Source of the DNA: Ignavibacteriota bacterium
GTDB taxonomy: Bacteria; Bacteroidota; Kapaibacteriia; Palsa-1295
Direction of reading: 5' to 3'
DNA: 7,101 nucleotides
NCBI GenBank assembly: GCA_003151215.1
Contig: PLXB01000411.1
Span: 12,707 to 19,807, forward strand
Under the pieces are notes generated by a model that did not search any database, was not told where the DNA came from, and was given only the letters and a program-made list of their open reading frames with translations. How positions within the stretch are numbered: position 1 is the stretch's first letter; each line of letters begins with the position of its first letter. A program made the position numbers and the translations under genes. This document shows, one piece after another, positions 1-6,482 of this stretch.

Positions 1-1229
1 GACTCTATGAGTATTTCCGTGAGATCTACGGCGAAAAACTTGGCTTCCTGTATGGATGGGCAAATTTTATGATCGCAGGTTCAGGAGCAATCGCAGCGAT
101 TGCCATTATCTTCGCAAAATATTTCGGGGAATTCGTGACGCTTCCACACCTAAGTGAAACCTGGGAAAAGATCCCATGGCATCTCCCAATGCTCGGAGAT
201 ATTTTTCCTTTTGCAAATATGGGAGGAAAAGTCGTTGCGGGAATTATCATTATTTTTCTCACTGCCATAAATATTCGAGGCATAAAACTCGGCGCTTTTC
301 TTCAGAGTATTTCTACAACGGCAAAAGTAATTGCTTTACTTCTTGTCACCGGAGTTGCATTTATTGCCGGGTCACATATCGGATCAATTGCAAATTGGAG
401 CGGAGTAACAACTACAGGTGCATCTCTTTCAGGATGGACACTGATCGGTGCAATTGGCACGGCGATCACCGGAGCTTTTTGGGCGTATGATGGATGGGGA
501 AATGTTGCTTATATTGGTGGTGAGGTTAAAGAACCGATAAAAACTCTTCCGCGTGCCATTATCTTAGGAACAATAATATTTATAGCTCTCTATATTATTA
601 TCAATCTCGCATATCTTTATATTTTGCCCATCGGCAAACTTGCATCAGTGCCTGACGACAGGCTTGCTTCCGAGATGGTCACAGCAGTTATTGGAGGTGT
701 TGGCGGAGCACTTGTTGCAGGATTGATCATGCTTTCCACGTTTGATACGACAAACTCTACGATCCTCACCAATGCAAGAGTCTATTTTGCGATGGCTCGC
801 GATAAGGTTTTTACTCCCAGTGCAGGGACGGTGCATCCAAAATTTAAGACACCACATATTGCTCTTGTCTTGCAAGGCTTGTGGGCATTGACTCTGCTTT
901 TCTCCGGTTCGTTCGGATTGATATTAGATATGTATGTTTTTGTGAATTGGCTCTTATATGTTTTGATGGCGCTCGGAGTTTTTATTCTGCGCAAACGCCA
1001 GCCTGATCGGGAGCGTCCTTTCAAAGTGCCGGGCTATCCGGTTATTCCTGGTATCTTCGTACTCTTTGCAACTTGTTACGTTGTGGTGACACTCATCAAA
1101 GATATTAACGGATATAGCGAAGGCACACAGCCGATCATCTCAAGTTTGACAGGACTTGCGCTTGTGATTGCCGGCCTGCCCTTTTATTATTATTGGAAAA
1201 ATAAACAAAAAGTCGAAAGGATGAATTGA
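1..1229 (+). CDS. APC-superfamily amino-acid permease (LAT-like), 5' end cut off by the window
   Basis: The frame is open from base 3 and gives 408 residues, so the gene starts left of the window; the internal ATG at 69 is not the start. About ten hydrophobic segments are visible. A 12-helix APC permease would then lack helices 1 and 2, roughly 70-80 residues. The first residues (YEYFREIYGEKLGFLYGW) fit the helix 2-3 loop of this family. The stretch around 483-560 (AYDGWGNVAYIGGEVKEP, then LPRAI) is the characteristic LAT/APC helix 6 and following loop. ARVYFAMARDKVF (about 774-812), followed by HPKFKTP, is the family's cytoplasmic loop before helix 9. The protein should sit in the cytoplasmic membrane and exchange or import amino acids; the substrate cannot be read from the sequence. 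Its stop overlaps the start of bshB1, suggesting cotranscription and translational coupling. Family assignment is secure, specificity unknown. Confidence 0.93.
   Translation, partial: LYEYFREIYGEKLGFLYGWANFMIAGSGAIAAIAIIFAKYFGEFVTLPHLSETWEKIPWHLPMLGDIFPFANMGGKVVAGIIIIFLTAINIRGIKLGAFLQSISTTAKVIALLLVTGVAFIAGSHIGSIANWSGVTTTGASLSGWTLIGAIGTAITGAFWAYDGWGNVAYIGGEVKEPIKTLPRAIILGTIIFIALYIIINLAYLYILPIGKLASVPDDRLASEMVTAVIGGVGGALVAGLIMLSTFDTTNSTILTNARVYFAMARDKVFTPSAGTVHPKFKTPHIALVLQGLWALTLLFSGSFGLILDMYVFVNWLLYVLMALGVFILRKRQPDRERPFKVPGYPVIPGIFVLFATCYVVVTLIKDINGYSEGTQPIISSLTGLALVIAGLPFYYYWKNKQKVERMN
1216..1221 (+). promoter_or_regulatory. Ribosome binding site of bshB1 (AAAGGA)
   Basis: AAAGGA lies 7 bases before the ATG at 1229. 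This spacing favours ATG 1229 over the TTG at 1226 (4 bases away) and over the ATG at 1238 (16 bases away). It sits inside the last codons of the permease, as expected for coupled genes. Confidence 0.6.
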
Positions 1230-1993
1230 TGAAACAAATGACGACAGTGGATATCTTAGGTATAGCGGCTCATCCCGATGATGTGGAGCTTTCCTGTGCA
1301 GGGACGATGCTTATGGCAAAGCGTGCAGGCAGGCGGACCGGCATTCTCGATCTGACGTTAGGTGAGCTTTCGACACGAGGCACTCCTGAACTACGCGCCA
1401 AAGAAACCGAAGCTGCATCAAAGATTTTACAGCTTGATGCTCGTATGAATCTCGGTTTGCCGGATAGCAATATTGCAGTGACGAGAGATAATATGCTAAT
1501 GGTCGTGAAAGCGATTCGCAGCCTGCGTCCGATCGTTATGCTCGCTCCGCATAAATTCGAACGCCATCCTGATCACGAAGCCGCATCGGAGTTAGCTCAT
1601 CAGGCCGCGTTTTATGCAGGTTTGACGAAGATCGAAACGAAGGATGACGACGGCAAGCCGCAGGAGCCACATCGACCGCTGCTTGTCATGCATTTTATGC
1701 AGACCTATACATTCGAGCCAAAAGTGATTATCGATATATCTGATGTTTTCGAAGAACGAATGAAGGCAATGGGGGCGTATAATTCACAATTCGGGCTCAG
1801 TGAATCCGGAAGAAAGTTAGAAAGTAAAGAACGCGATACTTTCCTGACACAAAAAGGATTTTACGAATGGATCGGAGCAAGGGCGCGTCATTACGGTATG
1901 ATCATCGGCGCGGAGTTCGGTGAGCCGTTCTGGACACAGGAACCTGTCGGAACAAAAGATATCTTTTCATTAGTAACAAAAAAAATCGCATAA
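1229..1993 (+). CDS. bshB1: BshB1-type N-acetylglucosaminyl-malate deacetylase (PIG-L family), bacillithiol biosynthesis
   Basis: The 254-residue product belongs to the PIG-L/LmbE zinc deacetylases. BshB enzymes remove the acetyl group from GlcNAc-malate, the second step of bacillithiol synthesis in the cytoplasm. Seen here: AAHPDDVE near the N-terminus supplies H15 and D18 as metal ligands and D17 as the likely catalytic base. RHPDH supplies the third ligand, H116, at the same spacing as in the well-studied Bacillus BshB-type enzyme. DLTLGELSTRGTPELR, NLGLPDS, and the C-terminal half (MQTYTFEPKVIIDISDVFEERMKAMGAYNSQF, written here in pieces: MQTYTFEPK, IDISDVFEERMKA, YNSQF) match the BshB1 subgroup rather than general LmbE proteins. 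Its start overlaps the permease stop (TGATG). The other bacillithiol genes (bshA, bshC) are not in this window. No defect is visible, and the length is normal. Confidence 0.92.
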   Translation: MKQMTTVDILGIAAHPDDVELSCAGTMLMAKRAGRRTGILDLTLGELSTRGTPELRAKETEAASKILQLDARMNLGLPDSNIAVTRDNMLMVVKAIRSLRPIVMLAPHKFERHPDHEAASELAHQAAFYAGLTKIETKDDDGKPQEPHRPLLVMHFMQTYTFEPKVIIDISDVFEERMKAMGAYNSQFGLSESGRKLESKERDTFLTQKGFYEWIGARARHYGMIIGAEFGEPFWTQEPVGTKDIFSLVTKKIA

Positions 1994-2020
1994 GTCTTAA
2001 CTCTCGTTCTGAACTGGAAG

Positions 2021-2039
2021 AAGGAGAGAAAAAACTCCT
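2021..2039 (+). promoter_or_regulatory. Shine-Dalgarno AAGGAG inside a small hairpin before the lipoprotein cluster
   Basis: AAGGAG (2021-2026) is the only good ribosome binding site ahead of ATG 2041, but its 14-base spacing is long. AGGAG (2022-2026) is perfectly complementary to CTCCT (2035-2039) across an 8-base A-rich loop. The hairpin would therefore bury the site and end one base before the start codon. It could lower or control translation of the first gene. The stem is only 5 bp, so the effect is uncertain. Confidence 0.4.
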
Positions 2040-2040
2040 C

Positions 2041-3771
2041 ATGGATTGTAGTCTGAATAAGTTTACATTACTTCTTATTCTATCGCCGCTCTTTGCGATG
2101 ATGGTTTTCTCCTGCGCTCCTCCGCCTGATTTAACGCATAAAGACTGCATTGTGCCGCCACCGCCTGAATGCCGGCCTGGTATATCAACTGCTGTCGGAA
2201 TTGACACTGCACATCTGCAGCCTGGATATTTAAAATATCATATCGATCTTCTGCCAAACCCGATAAATTCCGATTACAACGATAACGCCATTGCTTTTTC
2301 CCAGTATGAAGGAGGCGACCATACACTTTTGAGCACGGAGCGTAAGAGCGGAGATGGTGAAAAAAGGCAAAGGATATTTACATCAAAACTTCTTCCCGAT
2401 CTTCATTTCGATCCTTTAGTCGAGATTGCTGGAGTAGAATTATTCCAGGATGTTGGTGCGGCGAATTATTGTGCTGCGGATGGAAGATTATATTTTACCG
2501 TTAAAGCACAGAATGATGATCCCAATGATTATGATCTTTACAGTGCAAAGCTAAAACAAAATGGCTCTTCATTTCTTCTTGAAGATACCCTTGCACTTTC
2601 CGTTCTGAATAAACCCGTTTCGTTTGAGGCACAGCCCGCACTTTCGAAAGACGGACTCATGATCATTTTCGCCTCGGATAGAGGCGGCGGCCACGACGGA
2701 GTTGACCTCTGGTATAGCACAAGAAAATCGATTAATAGTCCCTGGAGCGAACCGCAGGATCTTCCTTCACAGATCAACACTCCCTGTAATGAGCTATCAC
2801 CTTCATTTTCGACAGACGGGAAAAAATTATATTTTGCATCTGACGGCCACGAGACAATAGGCGGTTACGATATCTTCTCCTCTACTTACGAAAACGGCTC
2901 ATGGAGCAAGGCGGAAAATATCGGAGCACCGATCAATACGAAATTCGATGAAATATTCCCATATCAGCTAAGCGATTCGCAATTTTTCTATACATCCGAT
3001 CAGCCGACAATTTTTAACGGACGAAATATTTTTGTCTTGCGGAGAACCTACATCCCGCCAAAAGAAATGGCGAAGATCATTCCGGAAAAAAATATTCCGG
3101 ATTCGATCGAACTCAAAGGTAAAGTCGTTCTACCCCAAATACGCGATTCAGTATTGCCGGAAGTTTTCCTCCGCGACGTGGAAAAGAATAAGGAGATCGC
3201 ACGAAAGAAGACCGATACAGTCGGTAATTATTCCTTTCATGTGCAAAAAGGAGCAGAATACGATGTCGGATCCGATATGAAAGATAAATTTTATGATGTT
3301 CATCGTATCGATCTCCGTCATTCGGCTGATAGCCTTGTCCTTGTGCCCCCTCTGGTAATACCCGATACGCTTGTGTTGCGAATTAATTTTCCATTTGATG
3401 ACGACTCTCATCCATATGATTTCATCATTGACGAAAAAGGGCAAAAAACGGAAATGCGCTGGCAGTCATCTATCGATCTCCTTGCAAGATCAATTAAGAA
3501 TAGCTCTTCAACTTTGCAAAGCGTCATTCTCTATGGGCATACGGATTCATTAGGTACTGATGAATACAATAATGCTCTTGCTCAAAGGCGTGCATCCTTT
3601 GTTGCCAAAGAATTGAAAACTCGCGGAATTCCTGCAAAGCTGCTGATCATCTACTCAAAGGGAAGAACGATTCCGCTTCCCCGGCAACCTGGTGAGAGCG
3701 ATGAAATATATCAACTTCGATGCCGCAGAGTCGAATTGGTTAAGTTTTTTACAAAAGAGAACAGGCGATGA
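2041..3771 (+). CDS. Lipoprotein with PD40 beta-propeller, CarboxypepD_reg-like domain and C-terminal OmpA domain
   Basis: 576 residues. Residues 1-25 form a lipoprotein signal peptide ending in VFSC (lipidated Cys25). Residues about 80-335 hold PD40/WD40-like blades; the clearest are QPALSKDGLMIIFASDRG (about 198), SPSFSTDGKKLYFASDG (about 253) and the YTSD...NIFVLRR blade near 320. Residues about 355-410 (ELKGKVV...GNYSFHV) resemble a carboxypeptidase-regulatory-like beta domain. Residues about 447-575 are an OmpA domain: GHTDSLGTDEYNNALAQRRA carries D502 and R517, the 15-residue-spaced pair that binds diaminopimelate in peptidoglycan. The likely role is an outer-membrane lipoprotein anchored to the cell wall. 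The order propeller-CRD-OmpA recalls PorE of the type IX secretion system, but the N-terminal TPR region of PorE is absent and no other secretion gene is present, so that link is only a suggestion. It overlaps the next gene by 4 bases (ATGA). Confidence 0.9.
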   Translation: MDCSLNKFTLLLILSPLFAMMVFSCAPPPDLTHKDCIVPPPPECRPGISTAVGIDTAHLQPGYLKYHIDLLPNPINSDYNDNAIAFSQYEGGDHTLLSTERKSGDGEKRQRIFTSKLLPDLHFDPLVEIAGVELFQDVGAANYCAADGRLYFTVKAQNDDPNDYDLYSAKLKQNGSSFLLEDTLALSVLNKPVSFEAQPALSKDGLMIIFASDRGGGHDGVDLWYSTRKSINSPWSEPQDLPSQINTPCNELSPSFSTDGKKLYFASDGHETIGGYDIFSSTYENGSWSKAENIGAPINTKFDEIFPYQLSDSQFFYTSDQPTIFNGRNIFVLRRTYIPPKEMAKIIPEKNIPDSIELKGKVVLPQIRDSVLPEVFLRDVEKNKEIARKKTDTVGNYSFHVQKGAEYDVGSDMKDKFYDVHRIDLRHSADSLVLVPPLVIPDTLVLRINFPFDDDSHPYDFIIDEKGQKTEMRWQSSIDLLARSIKNSSSTLQSVILYGHTDSLGTDEYNNALAQRRASFVAKELKTRGIPAKLLIIYSKGRTIPLPRQPGESDEIYQLRCRRVELVKFFTKENRR

Positions 3772-5207
3772 AGCATATCCTGATCTTGATCTTTTTATCG
3801 ACCCTTATATCGAGTTGTGTGACGCGATATGAATACGATACGTACACGATCACCGTCCGTGATTCGATCTATCGGGAGCGCGTCCATAATGCTCCCGGTG
3901 CTGGAAGTGAGAATGGAACCGTGTTTCCGTCCTCTCGCACAACTCGCCTTCAACGGGAAAGCCTTTCATATGATTCGACCTATACACGCGAATACCCGGC
4001 ATTTCTGCGATACGGAGGAGTTGAATTTGGCGGACTGATTACCGGATCTTCAAATCCCGGCTTCGGTCCCGGACTACTTGGCGTATATGCACTTGCAGAT
4101 TCTACGAGAATCGGTAATAAAATTCTGGATTCGTTGCGTAGTCTGCCCGATTCGATCCAGAAAATACTCGGTGTGCCAAAAAAGCCTTCAAGTTTATTCA
4201 AAGGCCATTTGTTTCGGGTAATGCCGCTCGAATATCAATTGCATTGGTTCAATGAAGCGCCGGATTGGACGATCGGCTGGAATGGTTATGAAAGTATTGC
4301 ACAGGATGATGATCCCTCCAATACACTCTGGAGCGTTGGTGCGAATATATACATTCGAAAGCGTTATTGGTTGAGAGATAAGCCGCCCTATCTGTTTGCC
4401 TCTCCATTCTTCGGAATAAGTCTTCTTCCCTCAGCGTATGTTAACCTTGGAGGAGAGCTAACTTTCGGCTCTCTTGGAGGGTTCAATATTCGCGCTTATG
4501 CCGGAATTGCAACGGGCTTTACGTGGAAATTTGCTACCTCACCTGCAGGTTCCGATTCCAAGAGCGTGACTACTCCGTACTTTGGTTTAGGAATCAGCGC
4601 TCTGGACTTTATTAATAAAGTATCCGAAACCCATCATGAATGGAAAGATTATCTTCATTCTGCCGTGGAAGTCAGTGTGGCAGATCTCGAATTGCTGGGC
4701 GCTACAGGAGGCTATCCGAATCTATTCGACACCTCACTTGCAAAGCTGCCATTCACGGGAATCAGTTTGCAGTTAGCGACGGCGCATTTTCCCCTCGATA
4801 TTTTCGACGGAAAATTCTGGGCAGGCACATCGCTCTTCAAATTTTTTGCTCTGGGATATTATCAGGCAATGTTCAGCGTTCTTCCGCTCCGTTTTGGATA
4901 TAGGCAGTATTTGATCGCCGAAGATCTGACACTTGAACCGTATATTGAAGCGAATTACTATCCCTCTTCATTTATTAATCTGGCAGTAAAACTCAGGCTC
5001 AATACGTTCAGAGATATGACAGTAGGTATAACCGGAGGCTTTGTTTCTGGTTCGACGGGAGCGTTTTATTCGCGGTTACTCATTCCTCAGGGAAGCAAGA
5101 ATTATTCGTCATTCGATTCGTTCTACCTTGGTATATCGATCGGCTTGAAAGACCGTCTTAATACACCGGAGCTTGTTCATGCACTCGAAAAACTTGTGCA
5201 ATGGTAA
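3768..5207 (+). CDS. Hypothetical 479-aa lipoprotein, beta-rich C-terminal region
   Basis: I do not recognise this family. A short signal peptide ends in the lipobox ISSC (Cys17). Residues about 18-130 are polar and rich in Ser, Thr, Tyr and Asp-Ser pairs, suggesting an extended linker. From about 135 onward many short segments alternate hydrophobic and polar residues with Gly and aromatic residues (for example GGFNIRAYAGIATGFTWKF, LAVKLRLNTFRDMTVGITGG, FYLGISIGLKDRL). This resembles outer-membrane beta-barrel or beta-sandwich proteins, although barrels are rarely lipidated. Its ATG overlaps the stop of the OmpA-domain gene (ATGA) and its 3' end overlaps the next gene by 7 bases. It is probably translated together with both and may act with them at the outer membrane. 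No enzymatic motif is seen. The reading frame, signal peptide and context make it a real gene; function is unknown. Confidence 0.85.
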   Translation: MKHILILIFLSTLISSCVTRYEYDTYTITVRDSIYRERVHNAPGAGSENGTVFPSSRTTRLQRESLSYDSTYTREYPAFLRYGGVEFGGLITGSSNPGFGPGLLGVYALADSTRIGNKILDSLRSLPDSIQKILGVPKKPSSLFKGHLFRVMPLEYQLHWFNEAPDWTIGWNGYESIAQDDDPSNTLWSVGANIYIRKRYWLRDKPPYLFASPFFGISLLPSAYVNLGGELTFGSLGGFNIRAYAGIATGFTWKFATSPAGSDSKSVTTPYFGLGISALDFINKVSETHHEWKDYLHSAVEVSVADLELLGATGGYPNLFDTSLAKLPFTGISLQLATAHFPLDIFDGKFWAGTSLFKFFALGYYQAMFSVLPLRFGYRQYLIAEDLTLEPYIEANYYPSSFINLAVKLRLNTFRDMTVGITGGFVSGSTGAFYSRLLIPQGSKNYSSFDSFYLGISIGLKDRLNTPELVHALEKLVQW

Positions 5208-5797
5208 TACAAAGATTACTCTATAGTGCATCCCTGGCAGTAGTCATTTTTCTTGGCTGCGATCCTTATCGCTTTAAAGTAGAGACAAGGTATCCTGTCG
5301 ATTGCAGGATCTTCTCGGATCATAATAGTGTGGATTCCCATCTTTACGGATTCGAAATGCATCCCGAATCCGTTTTGCAAGTGACTTCTCTTGCCTGGAC
5401 GCAGTATGATCTCAAGGCATATTTTACACTTTCCGGCGGAGAAGGTTTTCAACTTATGCTGAGGCCTGTCGTAGAAGAAAGTGTTATCGATTCGGGTTTC
5501 GTATTGACATTCTCATCGGCTGGCGGAATGCGCCTCGATTCTGCCGGACACCTTATTGAGGTGAACACATCATTTCGTTTTCCGAAAGATTCGCTGACGT
5601 ATGTGACGATCTATAACGAAGAGTCATACCTGCAGGTTACGGTTGGCTGCGATACAGTAGTGAAGCGTTTCACGATGCGGAAATCTTCGGACGATATTGT
5701 GCTGAAAACTTTTTCAGGCAGCGAACTCAAAGTCGTTGATCCCCAGTGGAAGCAGATCAGATTCCTGAAAAATAACGAGGTTAAGGAAGAGGAATAA
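5201..5797 (+). CDS. Hypothetical 198-aa lipoprotein
   Basis: I do not recognise this family. The N-terminus has a positively charged start, a hydrophobic stretch (LLYSASLAVVIF) and a Cys at position 20 preceded by Leu-Gly, a slightly relaxed lipobox. Asp follows the cysteine; in E. coli Asp at +2 retains lipoproteins in the inner membrane, but this rule may not apply in this group. The remainder alternates short beta-like segments with charged residues and has no transmembrane helix, so a small beta-sandwich domain is plausible. No catalytic motif is seen. Two further cysteines are present, at about 105-150 residues downstream region near VGCDTVV. The start ATG lies inside the end of the preceding gene (7-base overlap) with no clear Shine-Dalgarno, so translation probably depends on coupling. 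It is the last gene of the three-lipoprotein cluster. Confidence 0.82.
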   Translation: MVIQRLLYSASLAVVIFLGCDPYRFKVETRYPVDCRIFSDHNSVDSHLYGFEMHPESVLQVTSLAWTQYDLKAYFTLSGGEGFQLMLRPVVEESVIDSGFVLTFSSAGGMRLDSAGHLIEVNTSFRFPKDSLTYVTIYNEESYLQVTVGCDTVVKRFTMRKSSDDIVLKTFSGSELKVVDPQWKQIRFLKNNEVKEEE

Positions 5798-5806
5798 CAA
5801 TAAAAA

Positions 5807-5911
5807 TCTGAACCGTGATTTTATGAGATTTTATTGATTAAAATAGATTAAGAAAGAGGGTCAGCCTCAAATCTCATCAATCTTTTCAATCTCATAAAAT
5901 CAAGGGTCAGA
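5807..5911. repeat. Long imperfect inverted repeat (REP/MITE-like element)
   Basis: The arms 5807-5830 and 5888-5911 are 24 bases each and match at 22 positions when one is reversed and complemented, including an uninterrupted 15-base core. The 57-base centre has more short pairings: AGATT 5845-5849 with AATCT 5870-5874, and GAGG 5856-5859 with CCTC 5865-5868 around the loop GTCAG. The whole could therefore fold into a hairpin of about 105 bases. GGGTCAG occurs twice in direct orientation (5858-5864 and 5904-5910). It starts 10 bases after the lipoprotein cluster and holds no ORF. From memory, similar elements are dispersed in Bacteroidota-like genomes, which I cannot verify here. It may also stabilise the cluster's mRNA 3' end. 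Confidence 0.7.
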
Positions 5912-5912
5912 C

Positions 5913-5946
5913 AAAAAAAAGCCCGCTCTCAAAGAGAGCGGGCTTT
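5913..5946 (-). terminator. Intrinsic terminator of the HU gene
   Basis: A perfect 10-bp stem (GCCCGCTCTC 5921-5930 and its complement 5934-5943) closes a 3-base loop. Read on the - strand it is followed by eight T (complement of A 5913-5920) and lies 24 bases after the HU stop. On the + strand only TTT follows the stem, so termination of the convergent lipoprotein cluster there would be weaker but possible, and no other + terminator is evident. Confidence 0.93.
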
Positions 5947-5969
5947 CCGAGAAATCGGAATTTCTCTAC

Positions 5970-6248
5970 TTATTTCTTTCCGACTGCATCTTTCAATGCC
6001 TTTCCGGCGGTAAAGCGCGGAACAGTGCGGGCAGATATCTTGATCGATTCGCCGGTCTGGGGGTTGCGTCCCATACGGGCATTGCGCTTTGATACTTTAA
6101 AGGTCCCGAAACCGACCAATGCGACAGCATTGCCCTTTTTCAAGGACTTCGTGATCGTTTCGACGATCGCACCAAGAGCGCGATCGGAGTCTGCCTTTGA
6201 GAGTCCCGATGCTTTCGCAACAGAATCAATGAGTTCGGATTTGTTCAT
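5970..6248 (-). CDS. hup: HU-family nucleoid DNA-binding protein
   Basis: 92 residues, the normal length for [22 protein letters not shown] opens the dimerising helices. [18 protein letters not shown] (residues 46-63) is the family signature leading into the DNA-binding beta arm, with the conserved R-N-P whose proline (P63) inserts between bases. The C-terminal part ([14 protein letters not shown]) is the typical closing helix. The protein should act as a dimer that bends and compacts the chromosome in the cytoplasm. The gene stands alone on the - strand, convergent with the lipoprotein cluster, and ends in its own strong terminator. No clear Shine-Dalgarno precedes ATG 6248. TATTCTTG on the - strand (6283-6276) matches 7 of 8 positions of a TAnnTTTG box and could be its promoter, giving a short leader. 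HU and IHF-like paralogues are hard to separate, but the sequence fits HU. Confidence 0.95.
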   Translation of the reverse strand: MNKSELIDSVAKASGLSKADSDRALGAIVETITKSLKKGNAVALVGFGTFKVSKRNARMGRNPQTGESIKISARTVPRFTAGKALKDAVGKK

Positions 6249-6284
6249 AGAGTGTTTCTAAGAAATGAGAGTGTTCAAGAATAA

Positions 6285-6314
6285 TGTGAGATCCCTTCTC
6301 TCACACTTTTTTTG
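6285..6314. other. 7-bp dyad followed by eight T, upstream of HU
   Basis: TGTGAGA (6285-6291) and TCTCACA (6299-6305) are perfect complements around a 7-base loop, followed on the + strand by C and eight T (6307-6314). It resembles an intrinsic terminator read on the + strand, where it would stop transcription antisense to HU. Alternatively it is an operator just upstream of the possible HU promoter at 6276-6283. The sequence does not decide between these. Confidence 0.45.
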
Positions 6315-6341
6315 ACGCAGTATGAAAGAAAAGATACAATA
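6313..6341 (+). promoter_or_regulatory. Sigma70-like promoter for the candidate small RNA
   Basis: TTGACG (6313-6318, 5 of 6 to the -35 consensus) and TACAAT (6336-6341, 5 of 6 to the -10 consensus) are separated by exactly 17 bases. Transcription would start near 6348, at the left edge of the GC-rich island. It points away from HU. Confidence 0.55.
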
Positions 6342-6347
6342 TAAAAA

Positions 6348-6474
6348 AAACGTCGTGGGGGCTTATGCAACCTCTGCGATGACGAACTCCCCTCAGGGTA
6401 ACCTTATTCGATTTATTCCGGAATAATTCCCGAAAGTCAACTCGGACGGGCTTTCCCGAAGGAAGAGCGCACTA
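6348..6474 (+). ncRNA. Candidate structured small RNA, class unknown
   Basis: Bases 6351-6470 are 64/120 G or C (53%), against 24% in 6301-6350 and 23% in 6481-6550, and no ORF covers the island. The predicted start of the upstream promoter falls at its left edge. The first bases fold: CGUCGU (6351-6356) pairs with AUGACG (6379-6384) and GGGG with CCUC (6371-6374), using G-U pairs that work only on the + strand. Further hairpins include CCC...GGG enclosing GUC/GAC (6429-6450) and UUCC-CGAA-GGAA (6453-6464). The ends can also pair (GUCGUG 6352-6357 with CACUAC 6470-6475, one mismatch), giving a closed 6S-like outline. I do not recognise an Rfam family, and the 3' end is unsure: AGAGCG (6464-6469) can pair with CGCTCT (6498-6503), but no T-run follows. 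Transcription from the - strand is an alternative, since TATCTTTG precedes it and seven T follow. Confidence 0.45.
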
Positions 6475-6482
6475 CAAAGATA
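6475..6482 (-). promoter_or_regulatory. Exact Bacteroidota-type -7 box (TATCTTTG) on the - strand
   Basis: The - strand reads TATCTTTG, a full match to TAnnTTTG, directly upstream of the GC-rich island read leftwards. Read in this direction the island ends at 6344-6350 in seven T. No convincing TTG -33 element is found upstream, so use is uncertain. Confidence 0.3.

Noticed and set aside
1226..1228. TTG at 1226 as the bshB1 start
   Set aside because: It adds one residue before an ATG that has a better-spaced ribosome binding site.
69..1229. ATG 69 as the permease start
   Set aside because: The frame stays open and family-like back to base 3, so this ATG is inside the gene.
2041..3771. Calling the OmpA/PD40 lipoprotein PorE of the type IX secretion system
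   Set aside because: The domain order is similar, but the TPR region is missing and no other secretion gene is nearby.
6025..6261. 78-aa + strand ORF across the HU gene
   Set aside because: It is an antisense shadow of the clearly conserved HU gene and resembles no family.
6458..6465. GAAGGAAG, reminiscent of the conserved loop of bacterial SRP RNA
   Set aside because: The full GGAAGGAAGCA motif and the opposing GUCAGG strand of the SRP helix are absent, so the island is not called SRP RNA.
6348..6474. Island as tmRNA, RNase P RNA, a tRNA or a known riboswitch
   Set aside because: No tRNA-like ends or CCA, no GGTTCGA T-loop in a proper fold, no RNase P signature, and no conserved riboswitch core that I can recognise; it is also too short for tmRNA or RNase P RNA.
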